A stretch of 64,000 nt of DNA from Gymnopilus junonius (Eukaryota; Basidiomycota; Agaricomycetes; Agaricales; Galerinaceae), in the NCBI GenBank assembly GCA_015501075.1, contig JADNYJ010000053.1, positions 62,001 to 126,000 on the forward strand, given 5' to 3'. Below the pieces are notes generated by a model, which did no database searches, was not told the DNA's origin, and saw only the letters and a list, made by a program, of their open reading frames with translations. The position numbers and the translations under genes were made by a program. Shown one piece after another: positions 24,891 to 37,169 of the stretch (its first letter is position 1; the number at the start of each line of letters is the position of its first letter).

Positions 24891-25324
24891 CGACCACGAT
24901 CTCAGAACAATGATGACAGGACTACTTCCCAATGACAAATTATATCAGTACTCTAATTGCTCACCATTAATCCCGAATCCTGGACTAATCTACTTTCTCG
25001 TCCATTGGCGCAACTTCGCTGCCTTTCTTTCATGTATTGTTATAATATAAATGCAATATGGCCTAATGTCTTTTTTTACGTGAATTTCAAAGAGGGGTCT
25101 AGACTTGGCATTCTGACACGACGGGAAAGCAACTGTCCAAACGGCCCAAAATGAGCACTTTATATAATATAATTTTGAGACAATTGGCCCCCGTGTGATT
25201 GATGTGAACCACATACTGCGAAATCCTGGTAGGTATAATGTAGAATTTCTGGTACAATTTCCCTGGGGTTCAACTAAGAGGTTTGAAGGAAGGTGACTTA
25301 TTTTTGGTAGATGGAGTGTAGAAC
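24891..25324. other. AT-rich spacer, part of the tandem duplication
   Basis: No gene. Segments such as TGTATTGTTATAATATAAATGC (about 25032) recur in diverged form at about 26848, downstream of the second kinase gene. Confidence 0.5.
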
Positions 25325-26578
25325 TCAGTTGTAATATATTTTCTTCAGGACCGTGCACAGATCGTATTCGTAATAGGGTGTAGAATATAGTGGCTGATCG
25401 CCGTCAACTGGTTGATGAAGTTCAGCTTCTGTCAACTGAGAATACATTTGCTCAAAAAATTGAAGGGCTTCAGAAGCCGTGAAACGATTTTCCCAGTTTC
25501 GTGTTGTCATCCGATCCAAGAGAGAAGCAAGAAAAGGGAGTTGCCCAGAAAGATGCTTGATTACAGTCAAATGGCAGTGATAAAGGTCAAAGAAACAGCC
25601 CACCTGCCACATATAGCAAAACTCTGCTCCCAGAGCACACCCACATTAAGCACAGAAGGGCTGAAATCGAATTCTCCTTGAGCAATATCCATCGCGGTAT
25701 TAAAAGAACTCCATGAACGCTGATAGGGTAGCCGATATGATGTGCAGATCATTCCAAGTGGTAGCATGATAGAATAGTCAAAGTCGAACATGGCATATGA
25801 AAGCAGTCTCTTTGTTCTAAGCGCCGGCCTTACGTTGTTGCCTTGAAAGCCCGTAAAATGAGCGAAATGATTTATAGCCACGTTAGAGAGTTTGATATCC
25901 TAGAGGATTACATTTTTAAAAATTTGTTTGACCGGCAGAAGGACCTGAGACTCACGCCATGACTAATGTTGTGTTCGTGCAAAAATGCCCAAGCCTAACC
26001 GCATCATTCAGTTAGAAATAAAATACTTGTTAAAATCTTACTCATTGAATGCATGATGTCGACCACCTCACACGCTCTTTCCAATGTCAGATGGTGAACA
26101 ATGATTCCCCATCTTTATAAAGTCAAGTTGCGCATCTTTTCATACTAAGCTTTTTCTGCGCACCTGGGCATGATAACAAACCAAAAGCCTTTAATGGGCA
26201 ACAATTCCAGTACAGACATTATACAATTCTCTCTGAGAATATCCAGGTGTTGTTCTTTCAGGAAGCGTAGAATATAATACTCATCAGTATCATCGGGGAT
26301 GACCGCATCGTGGTAAGCGTGTGGGTAGTTGGCGTCCTGGAATTTTTTAAAAGGCAAGGAAGGAACCACTTGGGTAGAGAATTCAACCCATTGATACAGA
26401 GTATATCTATGACCCTTGAAACCACTGGATTGTTTTAGGCAAGTCCCAGAAATTCTGTCGAGCATGCATCTCAGCTCCAGAAATGTCTCCTTTGAAGAAC
26501 GTGAATGGTAGTCTGATTGGAGGGACCTGAGGGGAAGTCATATGGCTTTTTTTTTGTAGAATGAACACTTACCCCCAT
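25325..26578 (-). pseudogene. Protein-kinase-like gene, decayed tandem copy
   Basis: Start is a 6-nt first exon (ATGGGG at 26578-26573), then VPPIRLPFTFF from 26526. Later exons give HEHNISHG / DIKLSNVAINHF (catalytic loop with HxD, K and N), RLLSYAMFDFDYS (DFG position as DFD), and LDRMTTRNWENRFTASEALQ near the end. Compared with the intact neighbour it has two lesions. First, after YPHAYHDA the sequence jumps to IPDDTDEY, removing about 35-50 codons including the segment with the ATP-binding AIK lysine and one intron. Second, near 25640 a CT dinucleotide appears duplicated, shifting the frame just before the last intron. It is most likely a pseudogene, or at best a pseudokinase. Confidence 0.7.
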
Positions 26579-26961
26579 GTTTGTTCAGTGGTCAAATATC
26601 AAAGAGCGAGCACTTCATTGAATTGAGATTTATGTAAAAGTAATTGTTCTCATGGTTCAACATCGTTGAATTCTTGGTCGTGCATTTCGTTGTTGATTCA
26701 GTAAGGCAGGACAAGCAGATGCAGGTAACATTAACAGAACTGTAGGGTAAAAATCTCCCAACTTTAATCATTGTGCATAATTTACTAACCATGAACATTA
26801 ATTCAGAGCCCTTGGCTAATCTACTTTCTTGTACCACAGATTCCATGTATTATTATAGCATAAATACAATATGGCTTTCAGTGAAGCAATAAGGACTCGC
26901 ATTTTCAAGTGTTTCCGAGTCATTGATCAAAATTAAACTGCGACAGTAAATAGACATTATA
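26579..26961. other. Duplicated 3' flank and Kre9-like relic
   Basis: Downstream region of the intact kinase gene. Positions 26690-26780 (GTTGATTCAGTAAG, then a short intron-like gap, then AACAGAACTGTAGGG) match the last exons of the Kre9-like fragment at 24775-24870. Confidence 0.5.
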
Positions 26962-28543
26962 TCACCCACTATAGATGAATTTCGAGAAGAACCAGCGGAC
27001 ATGAGCAACAACATGGTAGATCCATGTTCGTCGGCAAAGATATCGGATAACTTGCATGGTCCATGGAATGGGAGGCTCCTTGTAGGATGCCCATTTCTTG
27101 GCAAAATCTGGAGGAACTAACACCCATCGATCATATTTATAATAAAAATTAGTGCGAAACCGTCTGCCAATGGTTTGCTGAATTTCAGCTTCTGTCAAGT
27201 GAGAATACATGTCCTCAAAAAACTGAAGACCCTCAGAAGCCGTAAAGCGGTTCTCCAAGTTTCGGGTGGTCATCTTGTCCAACAGAGGTGCCAAGAAAGG
27301 AACTTGTCCACACAAATGCTTATCGACAGCAGTTAGATGATGAGGTAAATTTTTAAAATTAAAATGAGGCACACCTGAAACTCAGAACAGAATTCCACGC
27401 CCATAGCCCCTACATCGAGCACGAATGGGTTAAAATAGAACTCCCCCTGAGCAGTATCCATTGTGCGATTGAAAGAACCCCATGAATGTTGATAGGGTAG
27501 TCTACACGACATGCGGTCCATTTCAGGGGACAACATGGTGGAATAGTCAAAATCGAACATGGCGTAGGAAAGTAGACGCTTTTCCCGAAGCGCCGGTCGT
27601 ACATTGTTCCCTATATACAGCGTGAAGTCGGCGAAATGATTAACAGCTATGTTGCTAAGTTTGATATCCTGAAACTCCTTTAAAACCTGAACAAGGAGGT
27701 GAAGAGAAGGACTCACCCCGTGACTTATATTGTTCGCATGCAAAAAGGCTAGAGCCTGAACAGGTCAAGCTCAGAGGGACATTATCGTCCAGACAAGGAT
27801 AGAGATAACCTACTTTAAGCATAGAATGCATGATATCCAGAACCTCATGCATTCTATTCAATGCTGGATAATGGATAGATGTTCCCCACCTTGCAAAGAT
27901 TCAAGTTAAGTATAAAGATCTTTAAATATTTATCTACGCACCTCGGCATAATGGGCAACCAGAAACCTTCAATAGGCAACAACTCGAAGATAGGCATTAT
28001 ACAATGCTCCTTCAGAACATCTAGGCTCTGACCATTCAGGAAGCTCAGGATACGATACTCATCGGTACCAACGGGAACTATCTTTATGGCAATGTGGTGA
28101 TTCTGAAGATCCTGGGCAAATGCTACCTTGCCCTGTAGTCGATAATTAAGACAGCTTCCATTTCTCTTGTAAAGGTGAGTAGTCTCATACCTGGAAGTCG
28201 GACACAGCAAGAGGCTTTATTTCTTCTGTTACCCTTTCTGCGTCATGGTAAGCATAGGGATAGTTGGCCTCTTGAAATTCTTCGTAAGGCAGGCGAGGCA
28301 CAAATCGGGAAGACATCTCGGATTTATAGTCGTCCATGACGCGTTCATATAAGGTGTATCCATGATCCTTGAACCAGTTTCTCGTTTCAACTGAATTCCA
28401 AAACTTTCGTCGTGCCACCACTTCCGTTTCATCGATATCACGGTCTTTTCTGAAAGTGAACGTCAATTGCAATGAGGAAACCTACAAAACAAATGAACAA
28501 AAAAACTTTCGAGAATAAAACACGTTGCGCCTACGACTACCAT
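26690..28543. repeat. Tandem duplication, right unit (intact kinase)
   Basis: Partner of 24775-26578: intact kinase gene plus the shared 3' flank that carries the end of a Kre9-like domain. Confidence 0.65.
26962..28543 (-). CDS. Fungal protein-kinase-like protein
   Basis: The first exon is just ATG (28543-28541), followed by a GTAGTC intron; exon 2 starts at 28481 with VSSLQLTFTFRKDRD. Further exons read without breaks: YEEFQEANYPYAYHDAERV, then HHIAIKIVPVGTDEYRILSF (AIK lysine), FWLPIMPR / WGTSIHYPALNRMHEVLDIM, FLHANNISHG / DIKLSNIAVNHF (HGD-x-K-x-x-N catalytic loop), RLLSYAMFDFDYS (DFD in place of DFG), GQVPFLAPLLDKMTTRNLEN, and a tail with a hydrophobic end RRTWIYHVVAHVRWFFSKFI. This organisation matches the kinase-like proteins expanded in Agaricomycetes. 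Lys and both catalytic Asp are present, but the glycine loop is weak and DFG is altered, so activity is uncertain. Substrate unknown. Confidence 0.8.
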
Positions 28544-28683
28544 TCTATCTTGACTGTGAGTGGCGAAGTTGAAGGTTGAACATGCTCTTTCTCACGGGTG
28601 TGTTCCCTTTGTTGATACATTATTACGTAACGACTATTAATATTTATCAGTTATGTTTTGGTTATGTCGACACAATCACTCAG

Positions 28684-28759
28684 AAGCTTTTTTGGCCCGT
28701 AGCGGAGCGACGGTGGGCTCGCTTCGCTCAATCTCCCGCTACGCTCGGCCAAAAAGCTT
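28684..28759. repeat. GC-rich 76-nt hairpin element
   Basis: AAGCTTTTTTGGCC at the left pairs with GGCCAAAAAGCTT at the right; inside, CGTAGCGG pairs with CCGCTACG, and GAGCGA with TCGCTTCGCTC. The GC-rich core is set in AT-rich flanks. Confidence 0.65.
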
Positions 28760-30037
28760 GCGGCAGCTGCGCCCCTCGGATCCCCTTAGTATAGTCATCA
28801 TTGTTTCATTATATTATAGATACAGTAGATTTAAAAATAACGATCTTTAATTCGAAGTCCATACCTTTCCATACCTTATTGGACACCGCCGGTCCCGGTT
28901 TTCTGAGCTTAGAGAGGACACCTGAATCTCAGATGCCATTGTTAGATTTGGATGGATTTTTTTGAAATTTTTTTTGGAAACCTATAAGTAGATCGATTCA
29001 AATAGAAATTTCAATTTTTTGGAAAAATGCCAACCTGAGAGGCGGTAGTAAGTTCTGGACAGACATTGAGCTGGGATGAAAATTGACAACTTTTTAGGCC
29101 GATAATAATTACCAGCAGATAAGTCTGAAACAGGCTTGGCTCCTCTACATACAGGCCATCTCCTGTGCAGGCTTCTTGAAGCAGCGCTCTCGGCTTCACT
29201 CCTTCATTCTAAAGTGGGACTGGGAGAACTCCGTTATAGGATCGAGCTTAAGTAGGGCAACCGTGCAGGTGGGAGAAGCGAGAGAGCGGCGGCAGCATTT
29301 GGGCAGCCTCAGGCCCGCAGTGGGTATTACAAGACTCCGCTTACACCAAAGAAGAAATCCAAGCCAAATCCAAGCGCAAAATACGCAGGAGAGCAAGGGA
29401 TGAACAAAAAGACTTACCACAACTCAAGGAGGAGGGACGAGCAGATGTATGCCTCTGAGGTCATTTTATCCTTTTCATGTATTGGAGTTCATCCTGGACG
29501 TCAATGACATTCTACGGTGGGGAGAACAGGGGCCTCACGTGTTGTAATTGGATGAAGGACCTATTCGGTGCGCTTAGTACGAAGTCGATAGAGGTGTAGA
29601 TCGACAGTGGGTGCTGAGTGTCGGGTGGAATGGTTCTCCAGTCCACCATCCCTGGTGTATCCCACGTCGGGACCTTGTGACGAGTGTCCAACTTGAATGT
29701 GAAAGTTCTTAGAAATGATATATATCGAGCTCAGCTGTTCTGGCAGGGCGAAGTTCGGTCCGACAGATCTTTAAATACAAAGAGTAACACGCCGGTTGGG
29801 TATTCAGTGTCAATCTATTTCTGTTTCGTCTTCTGAGTGCTAAGTAATCGCTCGTGCGATTTATGAGCGTGTCGGTATTCAGGTTTCAACTGTGAAGTAG
29901 AGAAAGTGAAAGAAATTTTCAGAAAAGGAACAGGATAAGAGGCACTCACTTCTTTATCGCAGAATTCTTATTAAATAAATCGCACCTACGTTGTCCAGGC
30001 GCTGGGTGCATTTAATGTTCTTCGAGGAGTGGAGGAA

Positions 30038-30056
30038 GAGTCAGCACGTGTGACTC
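30038..30056. promoter_or_regulatory. CACGTG flanked by inverted TGACTC half-sites
   Basis: GAGTCA, G, CACGTG, TGACTC in a row. TGACTC is the core of Gcn4-type bZIP sites and CACGTG is an E-box. There is no recognised gene beside it, so a regulatory role is only possible. Confidence 0.3.
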
Positions 30057-33000
30057 CTCGTTACGTGTCACTTTCAACTCCGTGTTCGACACCGCACGCC
30101 CTGCAGGCACAACCAACACCACTACTCCCCCACTTTCTCGCAGGAAATCTCAATTACTCCATAGTAACGTATTGTCGACTTGCTGCCCGACTTGGGCACG
30201 TCAAATTAGCCCAGAATTCGATGAATATTCACCAAGCTTTTGCGATGATCGCAAGATGACCTGATCCGTCTCTAGGACTCGTTTCTTCAGGAATCAAGTC
30301 GAAGTCGAGACTGAGCTCGAGATTGAGCTCAATACTATGCGATGTGTTTGCCTATGCGCGGCTGTCGTAGCTGTGTTCTGTCTCTACTTGGCTCTGCGTA
30401 GCTTGGGAAGTTGGGAAGTCGGCTGGGTGCCCGTTTGAAGGTGTGCATCGTTCGTGTTCTGGTCTTTTTGCGTAAATGTTTTATTGACTCGCTGTTCGAT
30501 CACTTTAAAGGCGCCTGTCATTACGTATACCATAGTTGTATCTCATTCAGGAGCTCCCTTACCGCCTTCGCTGGTGACCCGTCAGCATCCTCACTATCTG
30601 TACGCAAAGACCAGTGCTCGACAGCGGTTGGATGTACCTGTAGGATCATTGATGCGTAACGCAGAAGATGGATGATGCGTGTGCAGTCTTACTCATGATC
30701 TCAAGTGCGTCCTTCCTGAAGGTTTCAAGCAATGCTTTTACTGATGGGGTATTCCAGTTGTTCCTTCCCAAATTTTGTCTGCATTTTATTGCGTAAATGT
30801 CATCGAACCTCGAACCCTTGAGCTTAAAATTTGGACGCTACATTCTCCTTCCCTGTGTAATTCAGAACTAATAAGGAGAAGAGGCGAGGCCGAAGAATTC
30901 TATGGGCTACGTTCATTGGCTTAGATGGAGTAAGGTTTGGGTGCGGGGGTGTTCTTCATGATGTAGAGGGCTATTTCGTTGTGTAGGTGGTGCTTCTATT
31001 GTTCGTCTCCCGGTGTATTGAGCTGCGTACGTCTTCCTTCGTTTTGGCAATGAGGAGCCATCCCATCACCTCAAGGGTCCGTATGGCCGTTGAATTGAAG
31101 TCCGTCCTATACTGTGCTAGTTCCCTAAAAATTTTGTTCAGCTGGGCGAAGCGGTGCAAGTTTGGCTGATGCAGGCATGCCGAGTGCGACCTGCAGACTC
31201 CGAAGCCATCTCAATTTAAACTCCGTCGCTCCGATTGAACGCGCCTGACAAGGTTACAGTCCGCCAGCCTCCTCTCACCTGCCAGGTTGTGGACCGCTTT
31301 CTTTACATCATGCTCCCTGTATACATCGACTAGCTTGCGTCCGACAACCACGACCCGTGCCGTATATCCTGGCCATTCACCGGTGCATTGCCGTTCAGAA
31401 TCACAATGCGCGCAATCACTACAGGTGCAGCAGAACCTATGCAAAACGCGACACATCCCCCAGGAGACGAGGAGTACGTTTTCTTCTCTGTCCCGTCCTC
31501 GGCCACCACCTCAAGCGCGCTCTGACTACCGCCATCATCAACAGTTTCCATGCCCCGTCTCGCCAGGCTCGGAAAGGGTTTCTACCACGGCCTACTGTAC
31601 ACCCTAGCCTAGTTTTTGAATAAGAATGAAGAGGAGATGCTGCACAGTGCGTATCGTTCGTTCCTGGATGGGTTGACGCGTTGATTTGCTGAGCAAATTT
31701 TTGATAGGTATTCAGTTGACGTTGGCGAGTTGAATTGGGCTGCTGATTGATCTTCGAGTCTTCGATGGCGCGTTTGAATTTTTGAGGTGTTTCTCTGTAC
31801 GCTTACGGTTCTTGCACACCTCAACTTGCAGCCCGGTCTGATCAAAGCCGCGCTGGCTGTAGTTTGGTTAGGGGGAGTGAACTTCGCGTATGGATTGTCA
31901 GTCTTTGCTCGTATCTCTACTTCGGTGGCTGATAATAAAGTGGGAGTACAGGCCAAGGGGTAGCCCATCGTCGTATTCATCTGGAAGCACGTTCGTATCT
32001 GATGGGAAGGCGGCTGCTGAAGCTGTAAGAAAAATTCGCCACAACCACCTAACTAACAACAACGTTCAAAGAATCAAACATTTTAAAGGCGACGCTAAAT
32101 AGATGTTCAACAATTGCTGCCCGTTAGCAAATGGGACTGCGGCAACTTCATTGACTGACTCTGGAGTTCGTTTTCTCCTTCTCGAGTCGAGCTTCAAGCT
32201 TCGACGGGAGGTTGGTAAGTGGAAGCCACAATACTTTATATATACTCTACGTATGGGGTGTGTTTCTATATTGTTAGTATTTTAGTAGTTGGGTGTTACT
32301 TTTGACCATTCTAATTCTATGCTTTTCTGCAGCAACAGTGAACACTTGGTGAACACTCACTCGAACCTTGGCTTAAAGCACACGTACGCATAAACGCGTG
32401 ACGCTAATGCGCACGGACCATCCATCAGCCGGCAACTTGAGCGCGGGTTCTAAATCTCCCCGGTTTGCCGGTGCTCTCCGTCACTTTTTAGCCTTCTACC
32501 GCGGTGACCTCACGCTATTCTGTTTTTCGTCTTCGTTTTCTTCTTTCCATCATCCCAACCCAGGCTGTGCACTGTGCTTTCTTCTGGTTCTGGATTTGAG
32601 GAGATTTGACGCTTTCGAACTAGCGTATCTGCAGGCCTGCTCTTCTATTGCTCACTCGGCCGGCGCTTGGTTTTAAAATGTGTATCAACGTCAACGCGAA
32701 TGGTTACCCCGCTTTTTTTGATTTCGTTGCTGAGCTTAAAAGCGACCTTGTCTGGCTGACCTTTGTTTTGAATTTAAGCCTTTGTTATTTCGAGCTTTGC
32801 TATTGATATACTTGGTGGAAATCGGGCTTTACTAGTACCATTGGAGAAAGGACATGTGTCATCGCTCCTCTTTTCTCCTTTCTTCCGAGCTCTTACAAAT
32901 TGATCTGCTTTTGTGCTTGTCATCAGTAAAGCTCAGATGTTTCCAAAAAGGCTAATAAAGCTGCAGGACCTGAAATGGAACCTATCCTCATGCTGCTTTT

Positions 33001-36000
33001 CCTCTATGCTCTGGTAAATTGTACATGTGCTATGAGGATGATACCCCATCTATGTTGACTCTGATTTGGGGTTGAGGGAGGATGTTTTTTCTCGGACTTT
33101 CCGTGACTTTTTTTCTTCGCATTTGATTTCCACCCGGCTGGACCCTTGCTTTTATACTGTCTTTCATCATCTGATGGGTGAGACGGTAAATGATGCCCCG
33201 GCCTCTTTTATCGTGGCCATTGGCAATAACGGGTGACGTATGGACATCCTTCTTTCGGCAATATTTCCTTTGCTTTCCTATTTTTTCTCACCTCATGATT
33301 ACATCTCAGTGTTTCGAGTTTGAACCATTTGTGTTCGTTAATCTCCACTCGGACAGGGAATTGGCGCTGAATGAATGTCTTGTTCTGTCCCCGTCTCACG
33401 TCGAGGCGATGATTGTGCGATATTCATGTCGGCAAAATACTCTCAATTTCCTGCTGAGTGGATATTTTTGAACTAATATGTTCAACCTATTGTGTGACGT
33501 ACAGTATAGTATGCCACTTTTGTTGGAATGAACTACGGGTCAAAGCTGGTAGTCTGCTACTCGTATCCTTCGTTCTTCAAGCGTCTCTATACCCTGATGT
33601 AGCTGGCAGAGATACTTTTAAAAAGCCAACACCAGTGCACATTCAATACTGGTTTCTTTCCTTTTGTTCCGAAAAATATGCCGCTTCTTGAGGGTATTTT
33701 CTACGTTTCATTTAATGTTAATTGTTGGTTCGAATCTTTGCCCTTATTGCGACCACATTATATGAATTTAGGACTGGCATGGAGAGCATGCGCGTGCGCA
33801 CGGACCGTTCAGCCACCGGGAGGTTCTTCCCGATGAGCCGGTGCCTTACCGAGTCACCCCAATCCGTTTTCTTGCTCCATCATCCTAACCCTTGTCTCTC
33901 GAGGCTGGCTGCTAATTATTTCCTCTTTGAATCTCCAACGCTTCGAGGGGATGTGGTGCCTCTTATTGGTGGTCTCATCTTACTATCTCAGTCTATCTGG
34001 GTCGCTCGGCGCTATATATCCACCGTCATTCTTTTCAAGCTGGAACGCTCTTTCCTTTCTGATTGCTCGACTTCTTGTAAATTATTTTGGCATATCTGTG
34101 TAATGCCAGCACCTTGCTCAATGCACCTGTATTCAGCATTCGGTAAACGTTATGGATGGATTAAAGTCCTTTGCCTTCAAGTTGGATTTGGAAACTGAAG
34201 TGTTCTCTCCGTGGATGATCATTCGATCACCGGGCGTCACCGTTTTGGAAGGCGCCATTGCTCGTGTATGTATCTTTTCTTTTCTTCGATTGGGTCGACG
34301 CGTTTTTTGTCACGAGGGATATCCTGATGCTTCGTAGGACCTTAAAGCCGTCGTTTCGACGGATTCAGTGGACGAGACGATACCAAATTGATAGGACCAC
34401 GGAACCTGCATAGGTCTGACGATGGCAAGTCAAATCTATGGAGTGCAGAAACAGGTATTGCTCATCCTCCTTCTATCTCGCGTCAGGCTTGCGTCATACT
34501 CGACTAATCTTGTTCTTTCTTTGCGTACGGCTTCAGAGTCGCATGATTTAGGAGTTCACCATCAAGGAAGTAAGTAAGTATATGGACGGTCCCTCCTTCC
34601 ATGATGATGTCAGACTTCTTCCGGGCAACGTGTATGTGCTGCTATGGGTCGTCCCCAAGCTCGGCGTAGAGGAATGGCATGCCGCCTTTACTTTTTTCCC
34701 GAGTTCAGTTTCTTTCCTTTCTTTCCTCAAGTCTGAGCCGTTTAATACAGGTTTAGCAGGAACAATACTCTATTAATATTGCCATCCCTGACATGACTAG
34801 AACCAAAGAAGATAGCGCAGCTGTGGAAGGTTACGCAGTCTCCAAGTCGTTTGATTTATTTCGTTAAAGGCCGCCTCTTTCGAAATGACGATTGGCTCTG
34901 TTACTTATCGGTATAATGATCCCTCTTTTTACAGCAAGCATACATGCGCCAAAAGTTCCTTTGCATTACTCTTAAAAACACGAACATTCTTCTATACCGT
35001 TGTTTTCGTGGTATTTTCGTGTTGTGCATGTTTGGATATGGAAGAATTTTCTCTAAAAGATGGGATGTATTTCCGGGTTCGGCACTTACGGATTGCCCCA
35101 CCCCGGGCATCAAGACCTATTTAAGATTTGCACTATGCATATGACAGTTTTTAGTCCTAAGAGCTCGTAGTGCGGGTCTATGAATGTCGACTTCTTCTCT
35201 TCTTATCAGATTATAATAAGACCGTTTATCTATCTATCTTATCTTCCACATACCTCTGGACGACTGGTCTCTTCGTCCCGGGGCATTCTTGAACCTTACT
35301 TGATTAGATGTGTTTCGGAGAAATGGGAGTTCAAATTTCATCCGTCCTTCTAAGTTTTTCTGTAGGTTTGGAATTGAATTTGGATCATACCATCGAAACG
35401 AACGCAGCATGCGTATTGGTTCATCCATTTCCTTTCATCATTCAGGATCGTCGCTGAAAATTGTCGATTTCCTTATCCTCCATTTGCTGTTCCATTATTC
35501 GCAGCTTTGGTCTAGGACAACCCTTCTTCAGCGGAAATATGCGCCCTGAACGGTTCCGTTGCAAGATCTGACAGGGACAGGAAGATGGCTACGACATTAT
35601 AATGTCCGACATTCAAACAAGAATGTATGAGGATCCTTAGGGTGTCTTTTCTATGCCTACTTGGGGTCCCCATCATTCGCAATTTTCCTCAGGAGTGGAG
35701 CTCGTATAACTGGCTTGTAAAAATATTTTACGTCGGAGAAGAGACCTCAGTTCGTTTCTGATATTTTTCTTGCACCACTTTAATTCCACACAGGAGCTTA
35801 GTTACTTTGATATTGCCTTGCCATCAAAATTGAGGGGGAGTCAAAATTTATTTCTCATTCTTTTCATTTCAAACTCAAGTGTAACTTGCGCTCTGATTCT
35901 GAAAGTGGGCTAAGCCAAAGCTCGCAATACAGTATCCCGTATGTTTAATATCACCCCGCCGGCGCCCAGGCACGTTGGCGTCAGTAGTACGGCTTCCATA

Positions 36001-36159
36001 CCACAAATATTTGGAGCCTTTAGTATCGGTAACCCAAGCCGATAGAACGCTTCCATACATTATTGGGTTCTTTTTCTTCCCCGTGTCATCCGCAATCAAT
36101 CTTAGTCGTGGTGAATGGAAGGGGGCCCCAGACGCCCAGAACCCCTCGGATACTTGGGT

Positions 36160-36660
36160 TTTAATACCTCCGGGGTCCCTCCCATGACGCGCGCCCGGCT
36201 GATTAGGAAAGGACATCTATTTCAGGCGGGCGGACACCACATGGGATTTTTCTGCGCTGAAATTATATTGCTGGGTTATTCGCTGAATGTGGTTATCGAC
36301 ATCGAGGTTTATTAAGCGTTTACTTGTCTTGAGAAGATAAAAATCAACATAAAAGTAAGATACTCAACTTATAGCTTGTGTTCCTTTATCAATGTAGACC
36401 ACATATGCTATACTTATTTGCAAACTGCGACCCAGTCCTTTACGTACACGATTCGAAGCTTCATGGAGTATTTTCTCCATAGAATAAGACAGTCTAGGCG
36501 AGGTACGGCAGGAGGCCTTTTAAATACGCAATATGGGTGTCAGGGACCCCGAGAGACAACGGAACAGTGCGAGTCTGGTCCTATGGGCACGCATACTAAT
36601 AGCTCAGGTCCAATACTTGTCTCGCAGTCAGCCGCTTCCGAGTCGGGACTTTTGAGACCT
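36160..36660. repeat. Diverged direct repeat, copy 1
   Basis: Shares with 37170-37550, in order: GGTTTTAATACCTCCGGGG, ATTCGAAGCTTCATGG, TAGGCG-GTACG, CAGG-ACCCCGAGA, GGTCCTAT and TAGCTCAGGTCCAA. Spacing between shared blocks differs (about 1013, 859 and 905 bp), so indels separate the copies. No coding content. Confidence 0.6.
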
Positions 36661-37169
36661 TGAGAGTCTATAAAAACGTCGCTTTGCTCTGCTTTCGATC
36701 TTTGATCATTTTTCTCGCAATAGCAGACATCCCCATGTCCCTTTCCTTTCTTTTCCTTGGTGCGTTATATTCTATTCTATCCAGTCTGTACGCTCTACCT
36801 TTCTTTTATTGTCTTTTCTTTTATTTCCTTTTCTCTTCTCTTATCTTTTGCAGTGCTTGACACGTTCATCTCCATCTTTCACATCCCCAAGCCACCCTTC
36901 CCATTTATTGTTATAACAACCCCCTGTTACCCCGGATTTTGACAACACACACTCTCCTGCACATTTATGGCGGATGGACGGGTTTGCGTACTTTGCATTC
37001 GACAAACGCATGAATTGTGCTGCATTTGCGATTGTCGAGTAACCGGGGTACGTGGGGGGTGACAATGAGATGAGATTCCTTGCTACTGCTACTTGACAGT
37101 GCAAGAACATCTAGCGCTTTCAGCTTTTCATAGAGAGACTTGTCACGGAGGTTGTATTTGTTCGCTTAC

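Larger units (their letters stand above)
24775..26578. repeat. Tandem duplication, left unit (decayed kinase)
   Basis: About 1.8 kb, from the last part of the Kre9-like fragment to the start codon of kinase gene 2. It is related along its length to 26690-28543, in the same order and orientation. Confidence 0.65.

Noticed and set aside
31287..31980. Cluster of 73- to 123-codon frames on both strands
   Set aside because: No domain, no consistent splice sites and equal coding appearance on both strands.
33715..33745. GGTTCGAATC-like T-loop of a tRNA
   Set aside because: The flanking bases do not pair as a T-stem and no acceptor stem or anticodon arm could be placed.
32398..34198. Two frames sharing short patches (RTD, HHPNP)
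   Set aside because: Similarity is at DNA level in short blocks and fits a worn repeat better than a gene family.
35875..36216. 113-codon minus-strand frame
   Set aside because: No ATG context or domain that I recognise, and it overlaps the start of the diverged repeat; kept as unresolved.
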